From Scytalidium lignicola (Eukaryota > Ascomycota > Leotiomycetes), in the NCBI GenBank assembly GCA_002812745.2, contig NCSJ02000407.1:1-35575 (forward strand): a stretch of 35,575 bases of DNA, read 5' to 3'. Shown here piece after piece: positions 1-11,694 of this stretch. The stretch's first letter is position 1; every line of letters starts with the position of its first letter. Under the pieces are notes generated by a model, which was not told the origin of the DNA, did no database searches, and saw only the letters and a list, made by a program, of their open reading frames with translations. Position numbers and translations under genes: made by a program.

Positions 1-288
1 CAGTGTTGGGAAAAAAAATTAAACTAAANTAATTAATTAGTAATTAATTTATTTAATTACTAATTTAATTTAATTTAATTAGCATATTTTGGTAATTAAT
101 TTAATTAGTAGTTAAAAATTAAATTAAATTAAATTAAATACTTTTTTTCATNAAAAAAATGTATTTTTATGAAATAATACATGATAATGTATATGCTTAA
201 TAAGTAATTAGTAAACAATTTTATAATCTAATCTTGTTTAAGCTTGATTAGTCACGTGCTGATCACGTGTGAATATAATTAATTACAA
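1..288. other. AT-rich block, no gene
   Basis: Almost pure A/T with repeated TTAATTAA-like words and no readable coding frame. It sits directly upstream of a copia LTR and probably is heavily RIP-mutated transposon sequence, but nothing in it can be assigned. Two single Ns occur here beside A/T runs. Confidence 0.5.
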
Positions 289-547
289 TGTTGCAATATT
301 TGGAGTTTACGGATGCCACTTCACAGTGTTCTTACGGTTGCCTATGCTAGGGCTTACGGATAAGGTTTACGGTAGGCTACCATTGTAGGCAACTATAAGC
401 ACCCGTAGGGTGCCTATATGACCGTAACTGTTGACCATAACGGTTTTACAGCTGTAACTCTCTGTATATATAGAATCTGCTGTAGTTATAGACTCCTTAA
501 GCAATCAATACAATAATGGTTTTGTATTCTTAGGTTTCCAGTCAACA
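289..547 (+). repeat. Putative copia 5' LTR (259 bp)
   Basis: The segment starts TGTTG and ends CAACA, so its ends are 5-bp inverted repeats of the TG...CA kind. Inside is a TATA-like stretch (TATATATAG near 465) and several TTACGG words. GGTTATGTACTTTAG just after the end is in the primer-binding-site position. No second copy is present in the window, so the boundaries rest on the end motifs alone. Confidence 0.5.
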
Positions 548-1555
548 GGTTATGTACTTTAGTCAGCTAATCAGAATCACTATTCGATTGACTTCATCTT
601 TTACCTTTATTCAACAATTACTATAATCTTTCAAAATAAAAGAAGAATCAAGTCTTCTACTACCAAAAGAATACTGGTTGAAAGGTCCTGAGAATTATAG
701 ATTATAGAGTATTATAATCATTAATATTCTCAAATCAAAGGGCTATCTTGACTATATAAATAACAATATCAAATGCCTTAAAATAGAAGACAGTAAAGAA
801 ACCCCAGAATTTGAGGTTTGAGAAAAAGTAGATTTTACAGCTAAACTTTGTATATCATTGAATATTAACAAGAAAGTTAACACTCTTATCTTAGAGTACT
901 TTACATCTAAGGAGGCTTAGGAAACCTTGAAAGCTCAATATCAAGGTTTAAATCATAATCTTAAGGAAAAATATATCCTTAAGTTAGTTAACATCAAATA
1001 CAAGTATTCTAACTTGGTTAAAAGTTATGTTACTATATTCAAGGCTTTGAAAAGCAATTTGATTAATGTAAAAGTTATATTGCTAAATATATTTTATAAG
1101 CTTTTCTTTATAAGAGGATTAAAATATTCTTTTATTATATAAGTTGACTAATAACAATTAGTAATATGTTTTAAAATACTCTTTTCCCTTAAAACTCTTA
1201 TAAAAGATATTTCAGACAAAGTATTAAAATCTAATAACTTAAGTATAATACTTTATAATTGAAAACAAGTTAATAAGTCTGATAAAAAAACCAAAAAAAA
1301 AAGTACTCTTATTATAAAAAGCCAAATTATAAAGAAGTTAATTGTTAGGAAAAATACCTTAAGAAGCATAAAGAATTTATTAAAAAGTATAATAAAAAGA
1401 AGAATAAAGACTTTAAATCCTTAAAATCAGGTTTAGACTTTGATTTTAACTTAAATATAGCTAACTTGAACAAATCCAGTTTCCTTATAATTATAAATCT
1501 TAAAAGCTTCTTTATATTCAACTATAACTTGGTTCTCTATTGTACATTTGCTGTT
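289..1555 (+). mobile_element. Ty1/copia retrotransposon fragment: 5' LTR and gag
   Basis: A probable 5' LTR is followed by a gag frame on the plus strand. From about 640 the translation contains LLPKEYWLKGPENYRL, then KSKGYLDYINNN and, around 927-1142, LKAQYQGLNHNLKEKYILK, which is typical of fungal copia gag (UBN2-like) proteins. Stop codons sit where Trp is expected, for example TAG in EA*ETLKAQ near 920. A decayed zinc-knuckle-like stretch (NC*EKYLKKH) follows near 1340. No protease, integrase or reverse transcriptase follows; around 1555 the frame gives way to the integrase end of an oppositely oriented gypsy element. This is a truncated, RIP-degraded and non-functional copy. Assignment to copia is from gag similarity only. 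Confidence 0.7.
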
Positions 1556-4500
1556 TACTTACTTCAAGTTTGATTTTGTGAATCCTTCTAGTTCATGTTT
1601 ATAATTCATATAGAATAGAGTGATTTTAGTTAATTTATATAGTACTCTATTGTATAACATTTCTATTATTAATAAGTAATCAACTTAGTTGTCCTAATTA
1701 TAATTGATATAACATCTTAAGTATTCTTTTAACTATATGTTCAAACGTTCTATTTGTTCATCAGTTTGTAAATGTTATACTGTTAACAACTTCCTTTTAA
1801 CTCCTATTCTAATTGTTAAAGTTTCTTAAAACTTAAATACAAATCTTATATCTTTATCAAAGATTATTTATTTTAATACTCCTTATTAAGACATTACTCT
1901 TTACAAGAATATATTAGTTATCTCTTTTGCTTCTTAAGTTTCCTTGAACAGTTCAAAGATTACAAACTTAGTATAATGTTCAATTATTACAAAGATAAAG
2001 TTATACTCAACCTTTATTATATAATTTATAGAAATTAGTAATTTCATAATAAAATCCTATTTAATTAATTCTTATAGATTGTCAAGTATTTATATAAGGT
2101 ATAATTGTCCTTAAGGCTTCCTTCTTAGATTCTTAGCCTTCTTATAGATTTTACATTTTACAATTACTTTCTTAATTACTAATTATAATTTCATGATAAA
2201 GTAATCTTTGTTGATTTGATAATAACATCAAGCTACTCTTATATATCTATTATATAGTAAACTATGTTATTCCTTAACAAACTCTTCTATTAGTTTTATT
2301 AGTACATATAACTTCTTGTTCTTATACTAAATGTTTTCAATTTTCTTTTACTTACCTCTAGTCATGTCTGATAAGGTATTTTCTCCTTTTTCCTTCTTAA
2401 TTACTTCTTTAATTCAATCAACTTAATGTTTATTTGTTATTATTATGATAATTATAAGTTGTCCCTTATTATATACTAAAAATCCATTTTCATCTTCTTT
2501 TAATATTAAGTTATTTTCCTCNTTTTTCTTTGGCTAAGTACTTAGGTTTCCAATTTAAAGTATTTACTCTTCTATTGTCTTTACTTTTAACATAAGTAAT
2601 TTTAAAATTATACTTAGATAACTTCTTTACTCAATGTACTTATCTTATATTCAACTACTTAATTGTTATAAAGTATTAAAGGTTATAATAATCTGAAAGT
2701 ATATCAACTGTTTTACTAGATCTAACAGTATATACTTTTTAGTATTTTAAAGCTTTTATAATAATTAACATTTCTTTGTTTAATGTTTAATAATTTCTTT
2801 TTACAATATTCAACTTCCTTAACCAAAATACTAATAATACTTAGTAATGTCATTTACTAATTTACTATGATTATGATAGCACAACTCTTAATGCTATATT
2901 AAAAGCATTGGTTTTAATTCTTATTCCTCTTTCTAAGTTAAAGATTCTTAAGAAACTTCCTTTTATAAAGGCATCTTTAATGTTTTAGAATACTTCCTTC
3001 ATAATGTTATTCTATTCATAAGCTTGATTCTTCTTTATAAGTTCAGTTAATAACATGGAGATTTTAGAATAATCCTTTATAAATCTTCAGTAATAGTTAG
3101 CCAACCTTAAGAAACTTTGTAATTGCTTAATTATCTTAAGTAACTCTTATTCTTTGATTGATTAAATCTTGTTGTCAAGGGTTTTTATCCTTTTTCTAGA
3201 AATGTAATATCCTAAGAATTGAACTTGTTCCTTGTAGAATTTACACTTTACTAGTTTGTAGTACAATCTTACCTCTTATAACACTTGTAAAACAAGCTTA
3301 NNATGTTCTTTGTATTCTTTAATACCCTTTGAGTAANTGATTATATTATTAAGATATACTATTATGAATTTCTTCAAATATTTTTCTAATATCTAGTTTA
3401 TTATTCTTTGTTGTATTGTTAGAGTATTAATTATATTAAATGTTATAACCAATAGTTTAAATAATCTGTATTTTGTTTGAATAACTACTTTTTATTCATT
3501 ACCTCTCTTAATCCTAACCAGATTAAATGTTAATTATAAGTTTAACTTGATGAATATAATAACTCCTTTTAACTTGTCCATTATTAAATCTATTAATAGT
3601 AAGGGGTATTAATCTTTCTTAGTCCTATTGTTCAAGTGTTTATAGTTATTATAAGGTTGTCTTAACAGATTATCCTCTTTCTTTGTATAATGCAATAATG
3701 CTCTAGCTTTATTATAACCTTCTTTGTACAAACTTTTAAGTATTATTTTCTTAAGTAATTACTTCTTCATTACCTTATCCTCAACAAGAGTTATTCAATA
3801 AATTAGTTTATATACTAGTCTAAACCCTTTTTTNAAGCTTTATCTCATGATCTTATGGTTTATACTTTAGTAAGGCTAAATTATCAAGTCTTTTTNGTGA
3901 ATAGCTTTAGTTATTCATAATATTCTTCAAGAATATATTTCATAGTTTCATTGACATGGACAACTCTTAAAGATATAGTTTCTTCTAAAAAGGTAATTAT
4001 ACTTGTTCTCCAATCAATTATTAGATTATACTTCCTTATCCATTCAATCCTTAATATAACCTAATATGTTCTTAACTTCATAACATTAAAAGATATTCTT
4101 TCTCAATAGCTTTTATTATACTTTATATCTAAGTTCTGAGTTTGAACATCAATATACTTCTGAACCTTAGTATTATTTACTAATAATATTAAGTAGTTAT
4201 TATCCTTGACTTTTATATTAAGTTCAAGTCATTTTATGACTTGTTCACTAATGAAATTCCTTTCAGCTTTTGAATCAATTAAAGCCCTTATTAGCTTTCT
4301 GCATAGTTTTATGTTTATATATAGTAAACTTTTACTGTTCATAGAATAAAGATTTACATTTTTAACATTATCAACTAATATATTGTCTTTGATTTCTAAA
4401 TCTTCAATATTTTCTTGAAGTTCCTCAAATAATACTACTTGTCTTTTACTAAGATTTCTTAGTCTTAGTCTATTTAAGCTTTTGTTGTTTATAAATGCAT

Positions 4501-7209
4501 ATGTATCTTGTACTCATTTTACTATTTTATTCCTTAAGCACTCTCTTATCTTAGTAATAAAGGCATTACTTTCTACAAGAATTCTTCTTGTAAAATTCAA
4601 AGAGTATATTGTTACTTCTTGGTTAAACTGTTGATTAATCCTTTGTATTAACTCATCTTCCCCTAATAATACAATAAGTATTTCTAAAGGTAGTAAATCC
4701 TCTTCTAGTTCATTAACTATAAGCAAAGCTTTTACATCTTAATTAGCTTGTTTGACAACAATCTTCATTAATTCCTTTTACTCTTGTTAAGCATAATACT
4801 GTTCAGCTTCAAGCAGTTACTTTACTGATTTCCTTAAACCCTAGATTTCTTTGTATTGTGTTTTTGCTTTTAAACAGTCTTATTAGAAAGTTATCATTGA
4901 AAGTCCTTTATGTTGAATGTTATATTACCCTCATATAACATAGCTTAATCCCTCTTCTATTATTATCCAAGTGTCCTCAAGCATTTGATTAAAGTCATTC
5001 TAGATCTGAGTTCTTTTTNACTAATAAGAGGATTTTACATAATCCTTTCTTTATAATAATACTTTATAAATTGGTCTTATAAACTAAAGCAAGATCCTCA
5101 AGATCAAGTTCTCATTCCTTAACAGTCATTTCTTTCTACTATATAGTTTTATAAAGTTGACTCTTGTTCAGGATTTCTTATCCTCTTAGTCTTTTTATAT
5201 CAATCATGAGATAATATTTCAAGACTAATAATTCTCTAGAAATAAGATATTACTTTATTAGTATAGCCTTAAATTCTACTAGTATAATCATCTAGATTTT
5301 ACTAACTCTTAGTATAAATCTCCATTTATTTAAGCTAACAACCTCTTCTTGATTTCAAGGGTATCTTATATGCTAAGTCCTTCTCATTAGTACAAAACTT
5401 GTTTCCAAGATTCTTGTTATTACTATCTTATCTACATTAGTTTCAATAGTAAGTTCTAGTATAATTGTTAAGTCTTGTTGTTCTTCTTCTTCTTCTGAGG
5501 AATTCTCTTCTTTGTTTGAGCTTTCCTCTTCTGAAGATTTTAACAAGATATTTATGATTCTTAGAATTCTTATAACTTTAACTTTAACTAACAAGCTTAA
5601 CTTAATGTCTTTCTTATAAGTATTTGTTATATACTTAAAAAGTTTATACTTGAAATATAATTTGTTTTTTCTTTTATTGTCAAGTTCTTCAGAAGAGATT
5701 TTAAAGGAATTCTCTTTTTTACTTTTCCCTTTAAAATATTTCTTTCCTTTTCTTTTAAAGGTTTTTCCTTTCCTTATAACATCTAACTTTATAAGGTCTT
5801 TATAATCCTTCTTGTTATTAGTCTTTTTACAATTAAAGTAAGATTTTCCCTTTTTGTCTAAGATCATCTTATATTACTTATTCCTAATCTTAATAAACAA
5901 ATCTACTAAGGTGTTAAACATAGTAATTACAAGTTGTTAGTACAGTTCTTCTTTGATAGAATCCTTTAATCTAGTCTTATACTAGTGTATATACACTTCT
6001 TCTCCTTAGTTAACTAATATTGTATACTAATAATAGAGTATTATATATTTACTAAGGCTTTTAGTTTGTCTAAGATAAGCTAATCATCTTTTAACATTCC
6101 TTTTTTTNATCAACATCCTTATACAAACGTTTAAGTTCTCCTATGTAGTTTTCCTAACTTTCAAGGATATTTCTTACTCTTTGGTTTGTTATTCCTTTGT
6201 TTATAGCAAACTATTTATCCTTAAAGGGTTAAAACCAAGTTTCAACTACTCCTCTTAAGTATATAGATGTTTATAGAACCTTATATATATCTCCAGGTAA
6301 TAAGTGATTATTCAACACCAAATAAGTTCTTGTCTGAGTAAGATATGCCTTAAGCTTCTTTTTGTCCTTATAGAACAGGTTTGGCTTAATGATTTTGACT
6401 TCTCTAAGTGTTGTTATTAGAACTTGTTCAACATTGTCTTCTGGTTCAAAGTCTAGATTAAGGTCTAGGCTTAGAGCTCTTAATACTTAAACTGGTTCAG
6501 GTTTAGGTTTAGGTGGTAGAAATGTTAGTTTTCTTCTTATAACTCTTAACGATTCTTTAACAGTTAATCCTTCTATTGTCTTAATAAGTTACTTTAACAG
6601 CATAACAACTTTCTCTAACATTCCCTCCTGGATATTAATTTTCTTGATAGTCTAATTCTCACTTTAATCTTCTTCAAAGTTATCTTCTGAACTTTCCTCA
6701 GATACTTCCTCAGATCCTTCTTTAAATTCTTCTTCAAAGCCTTCTTCAGAACCTTCTTTAAGTTGTTGTTCGTTATTATTATCTACTGGTATGTCTATTT
6801 CCAAATCCTGATTTATCAAGATAGGTAATGTTCAAAATGTTACAAAACTATGCTATCCAGGTCACTGGATAGCCAAGGGTAAGGTAGATGTTCAGGGACA
6901 ATGGAAACGTATGATACATAAGCAACTAAGTTAAAGGCAGGATCTTGTAATGTATTTAGGTTGAACACAAGGAGTTTACTCTCATGTTCTTACAGCATGC
7001 TTATATAGATAATGAAATACTGCTGGACCCCTGGACCCCCAAGTCCCAAGGTCCTAAGTCAACAGACCCTGGACCCCCCAGGTCCCAGGTCCTTATCATG
7101 TGACTGACTTATCACGTGACTGCCTAATTGCTAGGTTCTCTTGTACAATGTATTAGTACTGAGCCTCAGGCCTACACCAATTAGCGTGTTACGGTTAAAA
7201 CCCGTAACA
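1556..7209 (-). mobile_element. Ty3/gypsy LTR retrotransposon, RIP-degraded gag-pol
   Basis: Read on the minus strand, this long AT-rich stretch shows the gypsy order LTR, gag, protease, reverse transcriptase, RNase H, integrase. Landmarks: a lysine/glutamate-rich gag tail at 5373-5867; protease motif RALIDSKAERNFIS near 4240-4290 (the family has ALIDSGA); reverse transcriptase box FIIVYLNNII at 3339-3368, where the family has YLDD; integrase zinc-finger remnant CKIYKKAKNLRRKP near 2100-2165; and integrase core remnant LTKITLFYMNYKHEL near 1580-1640. Most losses are G-to-A on the coding strand (Gly to Lys/Ser, Asp to Asn, Trp or Gln to stop), as RIP produces. The integrase C-terminus and 3' LTR are missing at the copia junction. 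The element cannot encode active enzymes. Confidence 0.85.
6838..7209 (-). repeat. Putative gypsy 5' LTR (372 bp)
   Basis: Lies upstream of the minus-strand gag. It begins TGTTAC and ends GTAACA on the plus strand. Close to the outer end is the short palindrome TGTTACGG-TTAAAA-CCCGTAACA (about 7187-7209). It is less AT-rich than the interior and contains repeated GGACCCC/GGTCC words near 7020-7090 and two TCACGTGACTG-like words near 7097-7125. There is no second LTR to compare with, so the ends are inferred. Confidence 0.5.
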
Positions 7210-7276
7210 GCATTCAAAGTTTATAACAACTTTTAAATGTTAATTTTACTCCTGAAGAAAGACTTTTATTATAAAG

Positions 7277-7771
7277 ATTCAATGATTAGCTAGTATGATC
7301 AAGGCTCCTTTTGATGAAAAGGCATATAGTATAGTAATGTTATAGTTGGAAAGTGAGTGTAAATAAGTTAAGGCATTATTAAGTAAAGTTATAAATGCTT
7401 TAAAAAGGATATAATGTAATTATAACTTCTAAAAGTAGATCTATACATATGTAGACATTTCAAGGATTAATTAAGCTTAGCTTGATTCATTTAGCTAATT
7501 AAAAGCTATTATACAAAGTTGTAAAGTAGGATATAAGCTAAATAAACATTATATTATAAGTTAAGTACTTGAAATTAAGCTTAACATTGTTACACATTCA
7601 ACTTTACTATGAATTACTTCAAAATTGGATGTAAGTTAAGCTATAGCCTTGACAATAAGCTACTTCAATATCAGACGTTTTTATAACATGGTTATAGAGT
7701 AATGTGATCTAGAAGCTGGACCTGCGCCAAAATCATGATGTCCCAGGGGAGTTACTGATATCGCGCTGTAA
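7277..7771 (+). pseudogene. RIP-degraded coding remnant, family unknown
   Basis: A single plus-strand frame of 165 codons runs without a frameshift but is broken by many TAA/TAG/TGA codons. Readable stretches include MIKAPFDEKAYSIVML, VKALLSKVINALKRI, YKLNKHYIIS and ITSKLDVS. Stops fall where Gln or Trp would fit, so this looks like a real coding sequence eroded by RIP rather than chance. Composition changes sharply near 7690: the last 25 codons are GC-normal and the frame still runs through to TAA at 7769-7771. I do not recognise the family. It lies between the gypsy LTR and the HET gene and could belong to another transposon or to a host gene. Confidence 0.4.
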
Positions 7772-8499
7772 CTCGGTTATCGCCCACCCAAAGTGCCCTC
7801 ATACATCCTTCTGATGTATCAGCCTACAGACATGGTTTATGTCAGGATCTCCTGAGCATAAGTCTACTTAGCCGAAAAATCGCACATGTCAGACACAACG
7901 GGACTATCTCTGCCGAGAATGATGGGAATCTAGTCCGACATAGCCGTGATTGAGAGATGAACTCCCAAGATTAGCCCTCGGAGGAATTTGCCGTTAGTAA
8001 AGGGTATCTGGCCTAGCATCATACCAAAGTTGTTACTTTATATTTAGCGGGTATATCAACCACAATTCTTTTAGAAGGTGTGCAAGTGAAATCACTGTAA
8101 GGACTAAAATGTTATATTACTTCAAAACGAGCAGTCAAGATTAGTTGAACGTAAAAAGAAGTTTCCGTTATCTGTCTTATATACGTTATTTCAATAAGAC
8201 TGTCAAATTTAGATACATGAATCGTTATTGGAATGAATTAAAATTTCACAAACAGTTATGAAAAGCGTTTAATGGATAAGCGGAGTTCAGAACTTTCCAG
8301 TTGCCATATTTGTAATACTTTCCTAGTAAATTAAATATAGAGCAAACCAATTTAAACTACATTCAAAGGTATATCTTTGGTAATTGCATTCCCTAAAGGC
8401 CGATAACATTATGATATAAAGGCGAAACATGTGCTTGCTGTATGCAAGTAGATAACTTGGCTATTATCAAAGCATTATCTTGCCAATAGAGCACTATCA
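7772..8499. other. Intergenic, no gene recognised
   Basis: The first 300 bases have near-normal composition; the rest is AT-rich. No reading frame with family-like content was found on either strand. The end nearest 8500 is the 3' flank of the minus-strand HET gene. Confidence 0.4.
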
Positions 8500-10587
8500 T
8501 TATTCAATTGTAACTACTTTGGTTTTCCCTAGTTTATTCATAATGGCTGAATTTTTAAACCGAGCAATGCCAATTCTCGAGTATGAACCATTTTCCTTGT
8601 CTACATCTTGCAAGACAAGAAAATGTGATGTTGCAGGAGTACTAACTTCTGGACTGTCTTTTCCAATCTCAAACAGATAAAATGAGAAATGAAACATCCG
8701 TCCATTCTCCGGTAGTCCGGAATCCAATTTAATGTCGTCCTGTGGTGGAGGGGAGACGGGCAGCGGCACTCGCTCACACAGAAGCATCTTGATACTTCCC
8801 TGTATACAGAGAGCTCGACAACTAAGCAAGCGACCTTGGAACACTAACCTACCACTAACTACAGCACCAAAAGGATTGCCATCGCTATAGATGCACTTCG
8901 CCTCCACTATTTGTGCGAGCGTGGTAAAGCCGTGGAAGCCTCTATCTTTATACCAAAAGATTCCCCGAGGCCCAACCCCCCATGATGCCCAAGACCAACT
9001 TGGACCCGCTGTTGGCGAGGCTCTTTTATCCCTGGCAATCTCCCAAAGTAGGTCATCAAGAAGTGAACCTGACCAGAGCCCAGCGAGATAATCTTCTCCC
9101 CGCCGAACAGCTTGTACTTGTTCAGCCACTGCACCTATAGCGAGGAGCCTGTCTGTTTCGAAAGACAATTCCAAGTGTGAGAACTGCTCTACTATCTCAT
9201 GCCACATACCACTGCGATGACTTGAAATGTCATCTTTTCGTTGTTCATTTATCTCGCCTGGAGTATCATTGTCACTTGTACTCGAGGGATGTTATATTGC
9301 ATCCGGATCTCTATCAGAAGAATTGCCAAAGTTCTGCCAAAAACCCCTCTTTTGAAAACTATGCTTTACATCATCAACTGAGTCCCCTCCAGAACAATCC
9401 GTACCGCATTCACACGTGGCCTTTTGGAAACACTGAAAAGCAACTTCTCCTCCCATAAATAGAATAACTCTTGGCGATATCAGACGTTCTTGGTAGGTCC
9501 ACGCTCGTCGAAATAGAGGATAACTATTCTGTTGCGCTTTAGTCGTGCTCTTCACGTCCCATTCCCAGTAGTGATCGTGTCTTGCATCAGCATATAGGGG
9601 CCATGAACGGCCATTTAACTTGATGGTGGCCAGTAATTTCTCCTGCCAACTAGTGGAAGTGGGCCAGAGACCAGTAAAGGGATTTTCCCCGGCCGCTGCG
9701 ATAGTAGCATAAGAATTCTTGTATACATGGAACATCCTGCCTCCTTCTCGTAACCAGTCTTCCTTGTCTTTCTGGATAATACAAACCCCATCAATCCAGA
9801 TATATGGGATGTTCATAGTTCGTGTAAATTCAATGGCATCCTTAAATGTCTGCGGGAGGGTCGTCCAAGGGATGCACCTTTGTCTTTCAGGAAGGGTCTC
9901 TCTGGTCGTTAAACACTCGGGCTGCACCCCTCCCCAACAGTAGCTTAGCGTCACATATTGTGATCCGGGCGGTACTGTTGAGCTGTCTTCAAGAAAGATA
10001 TTTCCGCCGGCTCTATTCAAGGACACGTTTATTAGACGAGTAGGAAGAAACGAAGTAGGTTTGCTCTGGCACCACTTGTGCGATTGTAAACAATTGGAGA
10101 GCTCACGCTGAGCCCACTCAATCGATGTTTCGCGAGAAGACTCCCCTCTCAATAGTCGCTGAGCTATCCCGCGTGGAGGATCCCCAATATCTGTTGGTAC
10201 GAAGACGTCAAAGCATCGCTGTTGGACAAGGTCTGCCCTAATCCCATCGGTAACCCCAATCTCGTACCATCCGTCCACACCATAAACTCTCAAATGGCGG
10301 TCATAATCAGTGGTCGTAGTTTTGACTAGGCTGTGTAATATTTGACATGAGACGCAGCCAGCATCTGCGGAATCTCGAAGTCCTTTAATTTTCTTAACCC
10401 ACTCGACCCGATCCATAACCTCCTCCGGAGAGCCATCCCAGAGACATACTTTGCATTAGGCATGGCGTGGATTAGTCAAAAATGATTCTGTACTCGGCGC
10501 TGTATTCCAGTTATCTAGTAAAATAATTTCGTAGCTGCGGTTACTTTGTGAGATCCCATCACTCCCATGTGGTGTTGGAGAGTCCAT
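8500..10587 (-). pseudogene. HET-domain (heterokaryon incompatibility) protein, two in-frame TAA codons
   Basis: Read as one continuous minus-strand frame of 695 codons plus stop, starting at ATG 10585-10587. Near the N-terminus is C-K-V-C-L-W, then GCVSCQILHSL. The HET domain follows: YVTLSYCWGG, TLPQTFKDAIEFTR, IPYIWIDGVCIIQKDKEDW, MFHVYKNSYATIAA and, later, RAWTYQERLISPR. The second half has FETDRLLAIGAVAEQ, DYLAGLWSGSLLDDLLW and PSWSWAS, as in full-length family members. HET proteins act in fungal non-self recognition and trigger cell death. TAA codons interrupt the frame at 10456-10458 and 9292-9294; both fit a CAA-to-TAA change. No frameshift is seen and length is normal for the family. 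If the stops are real, no full-length protein is made; the best remaining ORF (374 codons from 10416) keeps the HET core but loses the C-terminus. Confidence 0.88.
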
Positions 10588-11576
10588 TGTGAATTCCAAC
10601 ACTATTGTAGCTAATATTCATGAATAATAATGGTAAACCTTTAAGGTATACAATATAATTGGCTTAGGCATGCTAATTCGGTGCGAAGTGAATGAAAAAG
10701 GAGGAGGGGTGCCGTTTTAGGTCTTGTCTTTGAAGGATTGAACACCCTGTCACTTCCATATATAGCTGATCTGCCCCCCGCTTACGCGGCCTTCATTCAG
10801 CACATCCTACGGTAGGAAGTAATTCGTCTGCTTAAATATACCTAGTTTATATACTCCTCTTATATAGAACACATCTCAATCGAGGTTCGGGCCGAAGCCA
10901 TATTTAAGAACATCCTTCTAGGTTTTCACAGCCAGTTCAACAGTTGATTTCTAGCTAACAGTGTTGAAATGAACTCTCTCTTAGTTATTTACTTCAAAGC
11001 GCATCGCATCAGTTTTTGATTTAGCGCGTTATAACGGTGTGAGTTCCAAGTTTGGGGGATTGTCAAGCGGCCTTTGTTAATCTTTATCGCAAATCAAGAA
11101 GCATTGCAAAAGCATGCGATAAGCTCTACAAAGCTTACGTGGACAACGATAGTAAATATCTACCACAAAAGCCAGCCATCTTGCAGCTAAGTAAGTTTGA
11201 TAAACTTTATTAAAAATATTACGGGAAAGATTGCAGATCCGTTCCAGTCATGTTGTCCAATGTAGTTCCTCAATTTAATAACCTTAGTCAACCGTCAAGT
11301 CCCTCCGAACTCGTTCAGAATTAAGGCTACCGCCCATATAACATGTGTTCATTGGCTTGCCGGTGCGGAAAATCGGACTTTATAACTGTGTACAGATCTG
11401 TTATTAGATGGAGAAGGTGGATAGAGTACTTGTGCAACGAATATATTTGTAATGCTATATATGAACACACATCCGCCCCGTATACTTAGTATTGATGGTT
11501 AGTTTGCTAAAGTCGCTATTAGCTTAGCTGAACTAACATAATAGTTTTATATTATGTAATAAATCAGCTGTTGGAC
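10588..11576. other. Intergenic between HET gene and pogo transposon
   Basis: The part nearest 10588 is the expected promoter of the HET gene. The remainder has moderate AT content with no coding frame that looks like a known family on either strand. It ends at the TA target dinucleotide of the transposon. Confidence 0.4.
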
Positions 11577-11578
11577 TA

Positions 11579-11623
11579 ACGTAATTCCCGGTCGGTCGGG
11601 CCACCCGGTCGGTCGGGCCACTT
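11579..11623 (+). repeat. Left terminal inverted repeat of the pogo element
   Basis: 45 bp beginning ACGTAATTCCCGG. It contains two tandem copies of the 17-mer CCGGTCGGTCGGGCCAC. The reverse complement is found without mismatch at 13422-13466. It is GC-rich inside an AT-rich element, and the doubled 17-mer is a plausible pair of transposase binding sites. Confidence 0.95.
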
Positions 11624-11694
11624 CCTCACCAAAACACCAATTCTATGAACACCACCAACTTTACTCAATTATTATTCAACCACAACACGTCAAA

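Noticed and set aside
5373..5867. CCHC zinc knuckle in gypsy gag (KSYFNCKKTNNKKDYKDL)
   Set aside because: Resembles a RIP-damaged knuckle, but spacing is one residue short of C-x2-C-x4-H-x4-C, so I do not claim it.
1..6110. Single Ns as biological signal
   Set aside because: They sit in or beside A/T homopolymers and look like consensus ambiguity rather than polymorphism.
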